Origin: Lasiodiplodia sp. COLG20
Lineage: Eukaryota; Ascomycota; Dothideomycetes; Botryosphaeriales; Botryosphaeriaceae
Length of the DNA stretch: 64,000 bases
Direction: 5' to 3'
NCBI GenBank assembly: GCA_009801085.1
Contig: VNWV01000004.1
Location: 558,001 to 622,000, forward strand
The position numbers were made by a program, and so were the translations under genes. The notes under the pieces were generated by a model. It had not been told where the DNA came from. It saw only the letters and a program-made list of their open reading frames with translations, and ran no database searches. This document shows positions 44,900-54,113 of this stretch, piece after piece. The stretch's first letter is position 1. Each line of letters starts with the position of its first letter.

Positions 44900-46510
44900 T
44901 CAGCTCTGCCACTCAGCTTCGTCGCTCCCCAGTGGCTTGGGCATGCGGTCCCAGCCAGTCTCGAAGCCTTCAACGCTCGCGGAATGGCGCACAGCCTTCA
45001 GCACACCCAATCCACTCTCCCTCACTTCCAAATAACCCTCAACCTCATCAGCAGTGAACCCAGCACAGTCAAACCCCGACCTCCCCTCATACTGCCCCAG
45101 GCTGCGAAGATACTTCATCGTCCCCGCCAACGAAACATCGACGCAGAACGCACCACCCCCTTCCACCTCCCTCTTACACAGCGCCGCGCATATCCCCGTC
45201 GCCAGCAGGTACCCGGACGCATGATCCAGCGCCTGACACGGCAACACCCTCGCGCCTCCTTCCTCCCCCGGCTCCCCCGCATTAAAATGCTCCGCCTCCG
45301 ACACATTCATCCCCGAACACGTCTGCACCAGACTATCGAACCCCCTCCGCCCCCTCCACGGCCCCTCCGGCCCAAACGCCGACATGTTCGCCACCACGAT
45401 GCGCGGGTTCATGCGCACCAGGTCCTCCTCTTCCCACCCGCGCGCCGCCAGGCTGCCCGGCCGGTAGCCCTGCAAGAAGACGTCGCAGCCGGCAACCAGT
45501 TTGCGTAGTTGCTCCCGGTCGCCTTCGCGCCGCAGGTCCAGCTGCGCCGTGCGCTTGCCCCGCGCGACGTCGCGGTCGACGGCGGGCAGAGCCGGCAGGT
45601 GTGGCGCCGTCACCCACAGCACGTCGGCGCCGTGCGCGGCGAGGGTGCGGCCGGCCACGGGCCCGGCGATGACGCGGGTTAGTTCGAGGACGCGCAGGCC
45701 TGTGAGGCACCGGCGTGGTGGGGAGACCGGGGGTGTTGGGCCTGCTGCTGATGCTGCTGTTGCTGCTGCCCTTCCTCCTCCTCTTCCTCCTCCACCGATC
45801 CTCCTCACCCGCACCGGCAAATCCGCCACTGCGCTCGCCTGCGCCTCGCCGTCCCACTCGCCGTATGACCGCAGCGCATACATGGCGCAGCCAGCCGCCA
45901 GCCCTGCCGCCTCGAGGTCGCGGCTGCGCCATTGCCGGGTTCGTGCATCGATGTCGGCGCGGGTGAGATTGGTGCGAGATGCTGGATCCAATCCGAGTAG
46001 CCGCAGGGCGCCGTCGCGGTGGTGCGGGAAGGCGGTGTGGATGCGGATGCGGCCGCGGCCGCCTTGTTCGGCGGTGGGGTGGATGTCGAGGAGTGGGGTA
46101 GGACGGAGTTCGGGGGAAGCGTTGGGGGCTGCGGTGCTGACGATGCTGCAGTGCTGGACGGAGAGGAATTCGGCGGTTGCGTGGCGTTGGGGCACGGTGA
46201 TGCGGGGGAGGGATTCGGCTGCTGCTTCTTCTTCTTTTTCTACCGAAGCATTGCCGTCGTCGCGGACGGAGTGCACTAGAGCTGCGGACAGCGCGGACAG
46301 CGCGATGCTGCTCTGTGCCAGGCAGCCGATGCGGTAGGACGACGGCAGCACGGGACCGGCATTCTCGCTGCCGGGTAGGTCTACGGCGGAAAGGGCGGCG
46401 GCGGGGAGGCCGAGGCCGGCCCAGATGTCGGCGATGACGTCCTGGGGAGTGAAGCGGGAGCGGTCGGTCGAGATGCCCTCGTGGATGATGTTGATGTTTG
46501 TTGCGGTCAT
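44900..46510 (-). CDS. Class III (CaiB/BaiF) acyl-CoA transferase-like protein (536 aa)
   Basis: Single exon. The N-terminal half (WAGLGLPAAALSAVDLPGSE and later RIRIHTAFPHHRDGALRLLG) and the C-terminal half (LRVLELTRVIAGPVAGRTLA, DVFLQGYRPGSLAARGW) form the two interlocked-domain features of the CaiB/BaiF family. NPRIVVANMSAFGPEGPW and RGFDSLVQTCSGM follow. These enzymes move CoA between carboxylic acids (formyl-, carnitine-, succinyl-CoA type). A Gly/Ala-rich linker (about residues 235-260) may be a loop. The usual catalytic Asp of the N-terminal domain could not be placed confidently, so activity is uncertain. Fungal two-half proteins of about 500-570 aa are common. Confidence 0.88.
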   Translation of the reverse strand: MTATNINIIHEGISTDRSRFTPQDVIADIWAGLGLPAAALSAVDLPGSENAGPVLPSSYRIGCLAQSSIALSALSAALVHSVRDDGNASVEKEEEAAAESLPRITVPQRHATAEFLSVQHCSIVSTAAPNASPELRPTPLLDIHPTAEQGGRGRIRIHTAFPHHRDGALRLLGLDPASRTNLTRADIDARTRQWRSRDLEAAGLAAGCAMYALRSYGEWDGEAQASAVADLPVRVRRIGGGGRGGGRAAATAASAAGPTPPVSPPRRCLTGLRVLELTRVIAGPVAGRTLAAHGADVLWVTAPHLPALPAVDRDVARGKRTAQLDLRREGDREQLRKLVAGCDVFLQGYRPGSLAARGWEEEDLVRMNPRIVVANMSAFGPEGPWRGRRGFDSLVQTCSGMNVSEAEHFNAGEPGEEGGARVLPCQALDHASGYLLATGICAALCKREVEGGGAFCVDVSLAGTMKYLRSLGQYEGRSGFDCAGFTADEVEGYLEVRESGLGVLKAVRHSASVEGFETGWDRMPKPLGSDEAEWQS

Positions 46511-47168
46511 TTGTGCCTGTGTACGGCGGGAGCTCTGGGTTCACATGTGTTGTGGGGTTTGCAGTGTTACATTGAGTTGGATTAAATAGTGCAAGCAAGA
46601 GTGGGATGAGTGAGGGTTCCTTTTGTCCAGCCGTCGGCATCTCGGTCAATCGAAGCTTGTTCTGTTCGCTTATTCCATCCCTCGGCATACAATGGACCTC
46701 ATGCTTCATACTTGTACAGTCCCCTCTCGCGGCCGATGGCTAGCGTGGATTTGTTTTTTTCCTTATGTTGTGGGTAGGTGACGCTATCATCCGGACGAGA
46801 ATGTCGAATTAAAAATTTTACATACGGACAATAGCTTTAAATACCTACATATGTTAATTTTTCTAAGGCAGAGCTGGGGCATAGTCAGGCCTAGGGCCTC
46901 GCTATTCTTTACTCTAGCCATCGGCTGCGAGAGGGGGCTGTAGTAACGATCTTGTAATACAGATGAATGCTATATGCACGCAATCAAATGTCACGCAAAC
47001 GCCATTATCCCGCGGCCTGAATCATCGTTTAAACTCGCTGTCAATTTTCACAGGAAGTTTTATCATTATTTTCCACTAGTATTCAGGATAACTATGTCCA
47101 CAACAAACGCTATGCAAGATGTTCGCATACTCTAGCTCTATATTCTATCATTCCCACCCCCTCCCCTC
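46511..47168. other. Intergenic region containing a MITE
   Basis: 658 bp between two minus-strand genes. The element at 46717-46940 occupies a third of it; the rest is AT-rich and shows no gene. It includes the promoter of the CoA-transferase. Confidence 0.5.
46717..46940 (+). mobile_element. 224-bp MITE with 26-bp terminal inverted repeats and TA target duplication
   Basis: The left end (46717-46742, beginning CAGTCCCCTCTCGC) and right end (46915-46940) are reverse complements over 26 bases with two mismatches. The element is flanked by TA at 46715-46716 and 46941-46942. TA duplication and CAG-starting ends fit the Tc1/mariner-pogo (Fot1-like) superfamily. It has no coding capacity, so it must have been moved by a transposase encoded elsewhere. 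A diverged relative lies near 14150. Confidence 0.85.
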
Positions 47169-48392
47169 CTACTCCCCCCTCTCCAACCCAAACATCTCCA
47201 CACTATTCCTCCACGCCGCCTCAGCCACCTCCTCGACCGGCACCCCCTTCAACCCCGCCACCACAAACGCCACCCTCGAAATCGCACAACTCTCATTCCG
47301 CTCCTTAACCATACACGCCGCATCCCACCTATCCTTCTTCTTCGCCAGCGGCAACGGCGGCGCGTTGCCACAATACCTCTTCGCCACCTCGGCCCCCGCC
47401 TTAATCTCGCCCCACGGCGCATCCGTCTCGATCTGCAGCCGCTCCAGCGGCACCGCCGCCACCATCTCCAAGCTCTCCCGCGTCGCGAAGCTGAACCCGT
47501 TGACGCTGATGTCGAAGCCCATCCCCACCAGCGCCTCCATCTCCGCCCGGCTGCCGACGAAGCTGTGCACCAGCCCGCGGCGCGGCAGCTTGTCTAGGTA
47601 GGGTGTGATCTCGCGCACGAAGTCGGGGAAGGCGGCGCGGCAGTGCAGGAACAGCGGCAGGTCCCACCCCTCCCGCACGAACATGTCCAGCTGCGCGCGG
47701 AAGGTGCGGAGCTGGACGTCTTTCGACACGTGGCCCAGCTTGTCCCAGTCCAGCCCCAGCTCGCCGAACGCGGAGACGGGACTGGGCGTGAGGGCGAGGG
47801 CGGAGCGCACGTGCTGCGCCAGCTGCGTGAGGTACGCGTTGGATTCCCATCCTCCTGCCCCCGCTTCCCCTTCCCCGGCGGCGCCGTCAGCGCCGTCCGC
47901 CCACGGCTCAGCAGCGTGATACGGATGCACGCCGATCGTGACACTACACTGCTGCGGACGCGCCGCGCAGAGGGCCAGGTTGGGCACCACGTCGGCCAGG
48001 TGCATGCCGGTCAGCATGACCTTGTGCACGCCGGCCGCCGCGGCGCGGTCGAGCACTGACGGGTGGAAGTCGGCTGGGTGCTGCTGCTTGCCCCGGTACA
48101 CGCCGGTGAATTCGGCGGCGGTGGGGGTGACGGCGACCTGTGTGGGTGGCTAGTCAGGGATCTGCGGGGAGAGGGGGATCTGGGGAATTTGGGGAAGAAT
48201 GGAGGGGCAGATTGGGGGACGTACGTCGGCGTAGCGGAGGGGTTTGCTGGGGGCCGCGGGGGCGGCGGTGGGGAAGCCGGTTAGCATGCTGGGGCGGGAG
48301 TTCCTGCGGAGGGTGGAGGTGGTGGAGAGGTGGTGGGTGGCGGCGGCGGTGGTGGTGAGGCGATTGGTGGTTATTCGCCGGGCGAGCAGCAT
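47169..48392 (-). CDS. TatD-family metal-dependent deoxyribonuclease-like protein (379 aa, 2 exons)
   Basis: Exons are 48392-48225 and 48137-47169; intron 48138-48224 (87 nt, GTACGT donor) keeps the frame. The N-terminus is basic, Thr/Ser-rich and free of acidic residues (MLLARRITTNRLTTT), suggesting mitochondrial targeting. The TIM-barrel metal motifs are visible: TIGVHPYHA, FGELGLDWDK (Glu ligand), FLHCRAAFPDF, LVHSFVGS and IETDAPWG (Asp ligand). The first-strand motif, usually DxGxNLTD, is replaced by ADVAVTPTAAEF, although YRGKQQH after it is kept. TatD proteins are 3'-5' exonucleases linked to DNA repair and apoptosis-like DNA breakdown. Activity here depends on whether the altered first motif matters. 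Confidence 0.88.
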
Positions 48393-48564
48393 GGGCTTTG
48401 CAGCGGCTGCTGCAAGGGACGGACGGGATGGCGGCTTATCAATTGCAGCGAAGATGGCGTCGGCAATGGGAGAATTTGTCCCGACCGGGGGCTGCCGGGC
48501 CGGTCGGGAACCGGGCCGGTCTTCGGTCTTGCTGGGAAAGTGGTTGCCGCAATCCCACGGCTGC

Positions 48565-50757
48565 TCACACCAGGTAAGCTTCTTTCCACGGGAGGTCTTG
48601 CTGGTCGGTGCAGTTGAAGTTGTGCTTGAATATCCCTAGGAGGTCCATGTAGTCTTTGGCGAATTTGGGTCCCTTCGTGCCGTGCAGGTAGCATTCTCCG
48701 GCGAGAATGTAGGCTGGCACGCCGTCTTCGCTTTCCTCTGGTCTGAGAAGAAACGGGACGCTGGCTCCACGAACGAAGCAGATGACATCGCCAGGACGGA
48801 TTCCTTGAGGTGTGATTGCAAACGAGTCCTTCGTCAGTATGATAGTTCTGCCGGTGGAAAATCTGCGTAGAGCGTCCATGTTCGCTCCATGACCAGACCT
48901 CTCCAATTCTGGCTTGAATGTCTCCCAGAACTGGTCTCGGTCGTGAGTTTGTATACCGGGGACATTTGTGTCTGTATCAGGCTGGACGGGTGGCCAACGC
49001 ACGGGTACCCAGTAGGGCCGCATTATCCGTCCCCGAGAAGAATGTTGCTTCCGTAAGAAGATCCTCGCTGCATCGTGTTTTGTAATGCCCGAAGCATCGG
49101 CAGCCTTGACATGATCCACTTCAAGCATCGACACCCTGAGCCGCTGGCCTTTACCAGTCGATACTGATTCATACTTCGCCAGCCTCGTCACCTTTGAATT
49201 CCATGAAGCGAGGGAATGCAAGTAAGGGTGCCGCGAGTAGTCCGGTACCCATGACGGCAGCCCGGCCAGCGGTATACCCCGGAATCGTGGATTTTCACAG
49301 ATGCCCTGAAATTCGGTAGGAACGAACGGGCTCAGACTTTCTTGGAACAGCTGCACTTGCTCCATTGCAGACTGTGCCAAATCCTGAACTGTTGTATTTT
49401 CCTCTGGGGTCATTGCTGTTGACTTCCGATCAACCTCGGCCTGTAGAGAGCTTACTGCTTCGAGCATTGCGGCGCAGCTTGCTGTGCATGCGGCCGAAGG
49501 TGATTCTCTCTCCAAAATGTTGACCGCCCAATCATATAAAAGCTTGTCATCCTGGCGTTTGGGATTCGGAGAGCCATGCAGACTGATTTCGAGTATCTTC
49601 TTCCTCAATCTGATAGTCTGTTCCAGTTTGAGGCTTGCGTCATTCTCGATCCTCGTCCAACCTTCGGACAACAGTTCCAGATGGCCGTAGGCCCCAATCA
49701 CTTGCCAGGCCACCTCAGTGTACAGCTCTTCAACACGTTTGTTATAGTCCACCGAAATACTGATGTTCTCTTTATTTTTGAAGATACCAAGCAAGGCGTA
49801 CATTCTGTCGCGTTTATCCGTCGACGAGCAAGAACGGGCGATAGTCAGCAATGATGCCAGATCCTTGATTGGTTTTTTGTCGTTATGAGACAGTTGCAGA
49901 GCTCGTGGAAAGTCTTTTTCCATGTTGACGGGATTCAAGCCAAGCGAATATATGTTGCCGAATGATAGGGAACGCCAATCGAGAGTCTCGCCGCCCAGCA
50001 TCACTACCGATCGTTTGCACACAGCCATCTCTTGCAGAACCCACACTCTGGTGAACCATGAAAGGGAGAGTATCCACGACAACTCCCCTTGGAACTGGAT
50101 CCTCTGCTCTTCCGTAAGTTCGGCCGGGTGCGGCGCCTTGTTGCCGCTAGCATCCCGTCTTCGGAGAAAGTCGAACAGCTGTGTGATTTTGGTCCGGTTT
50201 TCGTTCCCCAGATAGACGAGCGTGCGCTCTGCCTGAAAATAAATCCGATTTATCAAAGGTATTTGGACGTTTTTCTCCTCGTTGTCCGCCTGGTTGATGC
50301 AGATGGCGTCGATCCAGAGCATCCGCGCTGTAGTGCGTTTGCGCAGGTTGTGTAAAGCGCACCGGCAGTTCTCTGTTATCTGGAATTGATTGTCATGGAT
50401 GTTGATTGAGCCAGTCAAGCGCTGGCTCCCCCACGTGTAAGATAGAGCCTCGTATTTTGGGGCCGCGGAAATATCTGCGTGGAGAACTTCGCAGCGCAAC
50501 TCTTCTGAGGGCTCTCCTGGAAGCAGCTTCAACACTCGGAACTCTGATGTTGACGCGAGTGGTATATGTTGATAGTGACGTGTTTCAGATCCAGTCTCCT
50601 GGAGTTGTGATTGATGGTGAGGGGTTGTGGGGAGAGAACTCGATAGGGAGGAGCTAACGCGGGGTAGAGCTGAGCCACAGCTGAGACAGAAGCGATCGTC
50701 ATCAAATGTCCGGATGTCCTGTCGCGAGCAGCAAGACGGCGGCATTTTGGAGCGCAT
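48565..50757 (-). CDS. HET-domain protein E (730 aa, single exon), paralogue of HET B
   Basis: ATG 50757 and 50745 are both possible. The N-terminal Cys cluster (CC-x13-C-x2-CG) mirrors that of HET B. The HET core starts at YEALSYTWG (102-110), with ARMLWIDAICINQADNEEKN and WFTRVWVLQEMAVCKRSVVM. A middle Glu/Gln-rich helical insert and the tail GECYLHGTKGPKFAKDYMDL then DLPWKEAYLV also parallel HET B. The start of the neighbouring TatD gene is only 172 bp beyond its stop. I infer an old duplication inside this region with the copies now 25 kb apart and in opposite orientation. Confidence 0.93.
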   Translation of the reverse strand: MRSKMPPSCCSRQDIRTFDDDRFCLSCGSALPRVSSSLSSSLPTTPHHQSQLQETGSETRHYQHIPLASTSEFRVLKLLPGEPSEELRCEVLHADISAAPKYEALSYTWGSQRLTGSINIHDNQFQITENCRCALHNLRKRTTARMLWIDAICINQADNEEKNVQIPLINRIYFQAERTLVYLGNENRTKITQLFDFLRRRDASGNKAPHPAELTEEQRIQFQGELSWILSLSWFTRVWVLQEMAVCKRSVVMLGGETLDWRSLSFGNIYSLGLNPVNMEKDFPRALQLSHNDKKPIKDLASLLTIARSCSSTDKRDRMYALLGIFKNKENISISVDYNKRVEELYTEVAWQVIGAYGHLELLSEGWTRIENDASLKLEQTIRLRKKILEISLHGSPNPKRQDDKLLYDWAVNILERESPSAACTASCAAMLEAVSSLQAEVDRKSTAMTPEENTTVQDLAQSAMEQVQLFQESLSPFVPTEFQGICENPRFRGIPLAGLPSWVPDYSRHPYLHSLASWNSKVTRLAKYESVSTGKGQRLRVSMLEVDHVKAADASGITKHDAARIFLRKQHSSRGRIMRPYWVPVRWPPVQPDTDTNVPGIQTHDRDQFWETFKPELERSGHGANMDALRRFSTGRTIILTKDSFAITPQGIRPGDVICFVRGASVPFLLRPEESEDGVPAYILAGECYLHGTKGPKFAKDYMDLLGIFKHNFNCTDQQDLPWKEAYLV

Positions 50758-51668
50758 CCAACGACGACAAGTCTTGCGCAGCGCTTGAAACGGTCATGTA
50801 GTCCAGATTGGCCTCTCTTATTGCGAGCCGAAGAAGTTGCAATGTGGCTTGAACTAGTGTTGTATCGGGTTTGCTGTGCAGAATCTTGTGGCTGTGCTGC
50901 AGCGGTTAATTCTCCGTCTGCACTTCTGATTCGTTCCCCCACGCCCCACATCTTTCGATATTCATAGCAGCTAAGCTGACACACGCATCCACTTTATGCT
51001 TCCGCTGCCGCTTACTGCATAGGTTTTGTGCGTGGCTGCAACACGTGATATGAACTGAGATTGTAAATTAGTGAATCTATAAAGGCTAAATATTCAATAA
51101 GGATAATAACACGGCATTGAATAACGGCATTCTTGCTTAAACGCTACCAAGATCACACTGTATTATCCTCCTTGAAAGACAAAAGGTCCATCCCTGCACT
51201 TGCTACTATTTTGGGGAGTAACAATGACAACAGAAGCGTAATTGCTTCTCTCCAGTGAATCAATTTGAGAAGAATGAAGACAAGCATTTTACTCGAGGCT
51301 GACACCCTGTGCCCTGTTGATTTCACTGTCTGTGTAGCCATTGTTGCCTACGGTAAAACAGTAATAAGCCGTTGCTCCCTTGCGAGCACGCTACGCTATG
51401 TGTAAAACGCAAGGTTGAATCCGAGCTTGGCAGGTTCATAGCCAAGCAACTCGTCGTACATTCAGGCAGCAGCGGCAGGGTCCGCCTTGTTGTGTTGCAA
51501 TGCCAAGCATGATCCCTTGCGGATTTCCCCACGAAGGGATTCCTGACTATGATAAAAGTGGCTGAGACATGATAAAGCCTGAGTTGTGGGCTCTTGCAAC
51601 TTCTGATCTCTTTCCAGAAGTTTGTTCCTATTGACGCAAGTCTGTATCAACACATCAACTCCGAGACC
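50758..51668. other. Divergent intergenic region between two HET genes
   Basis: 910 bp; AT-rich centre (51050-51130). No supported gene, repeat or tRNA. Promoters of HET E and HET F must lie here. The HET F frame is open upstream to 51594 without an ATG that looks better than 51669. Confidence 0.45.
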
Positions 51669-54113
51669 ATGCCCGATATTCCTGTTGCACCAAACCTACA
51701 GCCACCGCTTCTGAGGCTCCCAATCGACCGCGGATGGTGCCCACGCCAAATTGAAAAACTCGAAAGTGATTTTGATCAAGAAGTCCTTTCTTACCTCAGC
51801 CAACTCGACTGGCCCAGACCGCAAGACACCATCCACGAGGACTGTCGCAATGAAGAGAGGGGAGAGAGTCAAGACGAAGACACATGTCATAAGAACAAAG
51901 AGAGCCAAGATAGGACCGTGTTCCCAGTGAACTGCAAAGCCTTCCAAATCGACGACGAATACGAGCCGAAACACACGACACCAGACTGCAAGTGCGAGTT
52001 CGTCCACGTGGACCGCGAGGAATTAGCCGGCATCATCGACGATGGCGGTGTGCCACTAATCTCCATCGAGGAACATGAAAGCGGCGACATCTCCCTGAGG
52101 GTCGAGGCTCGCAGCGTTAAGTCGCGTTATACGGCCATCTCACACGTATGGCGCGACGGCTTGGGGAACAAATCGCACAACTCCCTGCCCAAGTGTCAGC
52201 TCCAGCAACTAAATGCATGTCTCAAGAACATGCCGAAACCCAAGGAGAGTGGCTGGGGAAAAGTCACGCCATGGACGTATGCGGATTGGCGTCGACAGAA
52301 CTACTCCAGGAACCCTTGTCCACCTCCACTGTTCTGGCTCGATACGCTTTGTATCCCCGTGGGGCCGAAAGGGAGCGAAGGGGACCGGTTGAGAGGGGAA
52401 GCCATGAGGAATATGGCTCTGATCTACAGCTCACCGGTACAAGTCCTTGTCCTGGACGCAGAGCTGCAGATGTGCTCAACCGAGAACAAGGACGCAGTTG
52501 AACTTCTCGCTCGGATCGTGTGCAGCAGTTGGATGACCAGAGCCTGGACCTTGGCCGAGGGAGTCCTGGCGCGCGAAATTGTGTTTCAGTTCAAAGACAT
52601 GGCCATCGATCCTCTGGGGTCTTGGTCTCCGCTGGGAGAGGATCCGAAGTTGAGCACAAGCATCCGGTTCCCCAAAGGCCAACAGTACCGCAAGATCTAC
52701 AAAGCTCTTTTCGGCTCCCTGTGGAATGGGCTGCGCCAAGGCTGGAAGGGCCTCGTCACCCCCGGAATGTATGGATCGGCATCTATCAATTTTCCTACCG
52801 CAAGAGCCTCTCCCAACGAACGTATTTTGACAGAATCGAATGAGTATTGCCGAGAGTTGCCGAAGAGTCCTCCTGGCACACTCATACCTACGAAAAATAT
52901 GGAGGTGTATCGAGTCAATCAATTGGTAGATGCTTGGAATGAACTGGCTTTCCGAACGACCACGAGACCTGAAGACATTCGTGTCATTCTTTCAAGCATT
53001 CTGGACTTCAAATTCGATCCAATTACGAAAGAAGGCCTTCTGGAGGATTTCATCGAAGCTATGATATTCAGCTTCGACATGCTACCGGTATCTCTGCTTT
53101 ACAATAGCGGCAAACGACGTAATCAAGATTCAGCACACAATAACGGATGGGTACCGATTGAGCTAAGCAAGAGCCGTTTGAAAACTTCACCGACCATGAA
53201 TTTGTGTACTGACGGGATGGAAATTACAATCAGCAACAAGCCCAAGTCGCCAAATGACCCCCATGTCATGCTCCTACCTGATTTCATCCTTGAACGGGAA
53301 ACCTACCAGCTTGTTGATCCGTTGACAGGGAGAAGACATACGCTACAGCTCCATGGAAATCGCCACGAAGAGAGGCCTCTTAACTACTGCATGATTCTGG
53401 AAGATCCGCTGGAAGAAAATGGTTGCCACCCGATCCGCGGAGCTCTGTTCACCGTAGGGGAGGTACCACGATTATCTGCGTATGAAGAACGCACTTGTTC
53501 CTACAAAGCTGAAAAGTTGAACGTTTCTTTCGTCTGCCCACTGGAACTCCGTACGGCTGAACTCTCACAAATTACCCCAGAGAGCCACCTCGAAGCCATT
53601 GGAGGCATATGTAGACTTCGGTCAGCTCGTATCAGCATACTTTATGGTAAGTACCTCCAATTTCCACGAGTTCTTTTATGTAGAATCGCGTTCTTGTTAC
53701 CACGCAGGTACCTGAAACATCCCATAGACAAACCCGCCAACTTCGAGAAACTCGTACGCCGTCGTATATGCGCATCATTTCCCACCGGGTTGACGTTCTT
53801 CGCCATGATGATTGTCATGGGGATTGCAGCTTACGTTTGGAGACCCTCCGGAGACAGCACAAACGACATCAAGTCGATCTATTGGGGTTGGGCTTTTAAC
53901 GGCCTCATATTTTGCTTCGTTATTTTTGGCGCATTCATCCAGCCTCCGATCGACTACTATTATTGGATTTCATCATTTGAGAACAATCATCTCCAACCAG
54001 GCACTTCATCGGCTTTCGGACTTAGGCGCCCAAGGAATGCACCGCAGAGCCGGTTTAGTAGAGAGCCTTGGGAAGCGCGAAGGCGCTTGCTTGACAGTTC
54101 CCTGTCTGTATAG
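51669..54113 (+). CDS. HET-domain protein F with C-terminal membrane segments (814 aa)
   Basis: ATG 51669 (MPDIPVAPNLQPPLLRLPID) was chosen as the first good start. The HET core begins YTAISHVWRDGLGNKSHNSL (about 155), with LFWLDTLCIPVGPKG and SSWMTRAWTLAEGVLAREIV; it is a divergent subtype with a long insert between motifs. Near the C-terminus are two hydrophobic helices, FPTGLTFFAMMIVMGIAAYV (about 705-725) and WAFNGLIFCFVIFGAFI (about 745-765), so the protein is probably membrane-anchored. A consensus donor at 53647 and acceptor at 53707 lie within the open frame; splicing there would shift the frame to a stop before the helices, giving a soluble form. Confidence 0.88.
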   Translation: MPDIPVAPNLQPPLLRLPIDRGWCPRQIEKLESDFDQEVLSYLSQLDWPRPQDTIHEDCRNEERGESQDEDTCHKNKESQDRTVFPVNCKAFQIDDEYEPKHTTPDCKCEFVHVDREELAGIIDDGGVPLISIEEHESGDISLRVEARSVKSRYTAISHVWRDGLGNKSHNSLPKCQLQQLNACLKNMPKPKESGWGKVTPWTYADWRRQNYSRNPCPPPLFWLDTLCIPVGPKGSEGDRLRGEAMRNMALIYSSPVQVLVLDAELQMCSTENKDAVELLARIVCSSWMTRAWTLAEGVLAREIVFQFKDMAIDPLGSWSPLGEDPKLSTSIRFPKGQQYRKIYKALFGSLWNGLRQGWKGLVTPGMYGSASINFPTARASPNERILTESNEYCRELPKSPPGTLIPTKNMEVYRVNQLVDAWNELAFRTTTRPEDIRVILSSILDFKFDPITKEGLLEDFIEAMIFSFDMLPVSLLYNSGKRRNQDSAHNNGWVPIELSKSRLKTSPTMNLCTDGMEITISNKPKSPNDPHVMLLPDFILERETYQLVDPLTGRRHTLQLHGNRHEERPLNYCMILEDPLEENGCHPIRGALFTVGEVPRLSAYEERTCSYKAEKLNVSFVCPLELRTAELSQITPESHLEAIGGICRLRSARISILYGKYLQFPRVLLCRIAFLLPRRYLKHPIDKPANFEKLVRRRICASFPTGLTFFAMMIVMGIAAYVWRPSGDSTNDIKSIYWGWAFNGLIFCFVIFGAFIQPPIDYYYWISSFENNHLQPGTSSAFGLRRPRNAPQSRFSREPWEARRRLLDSSLSV

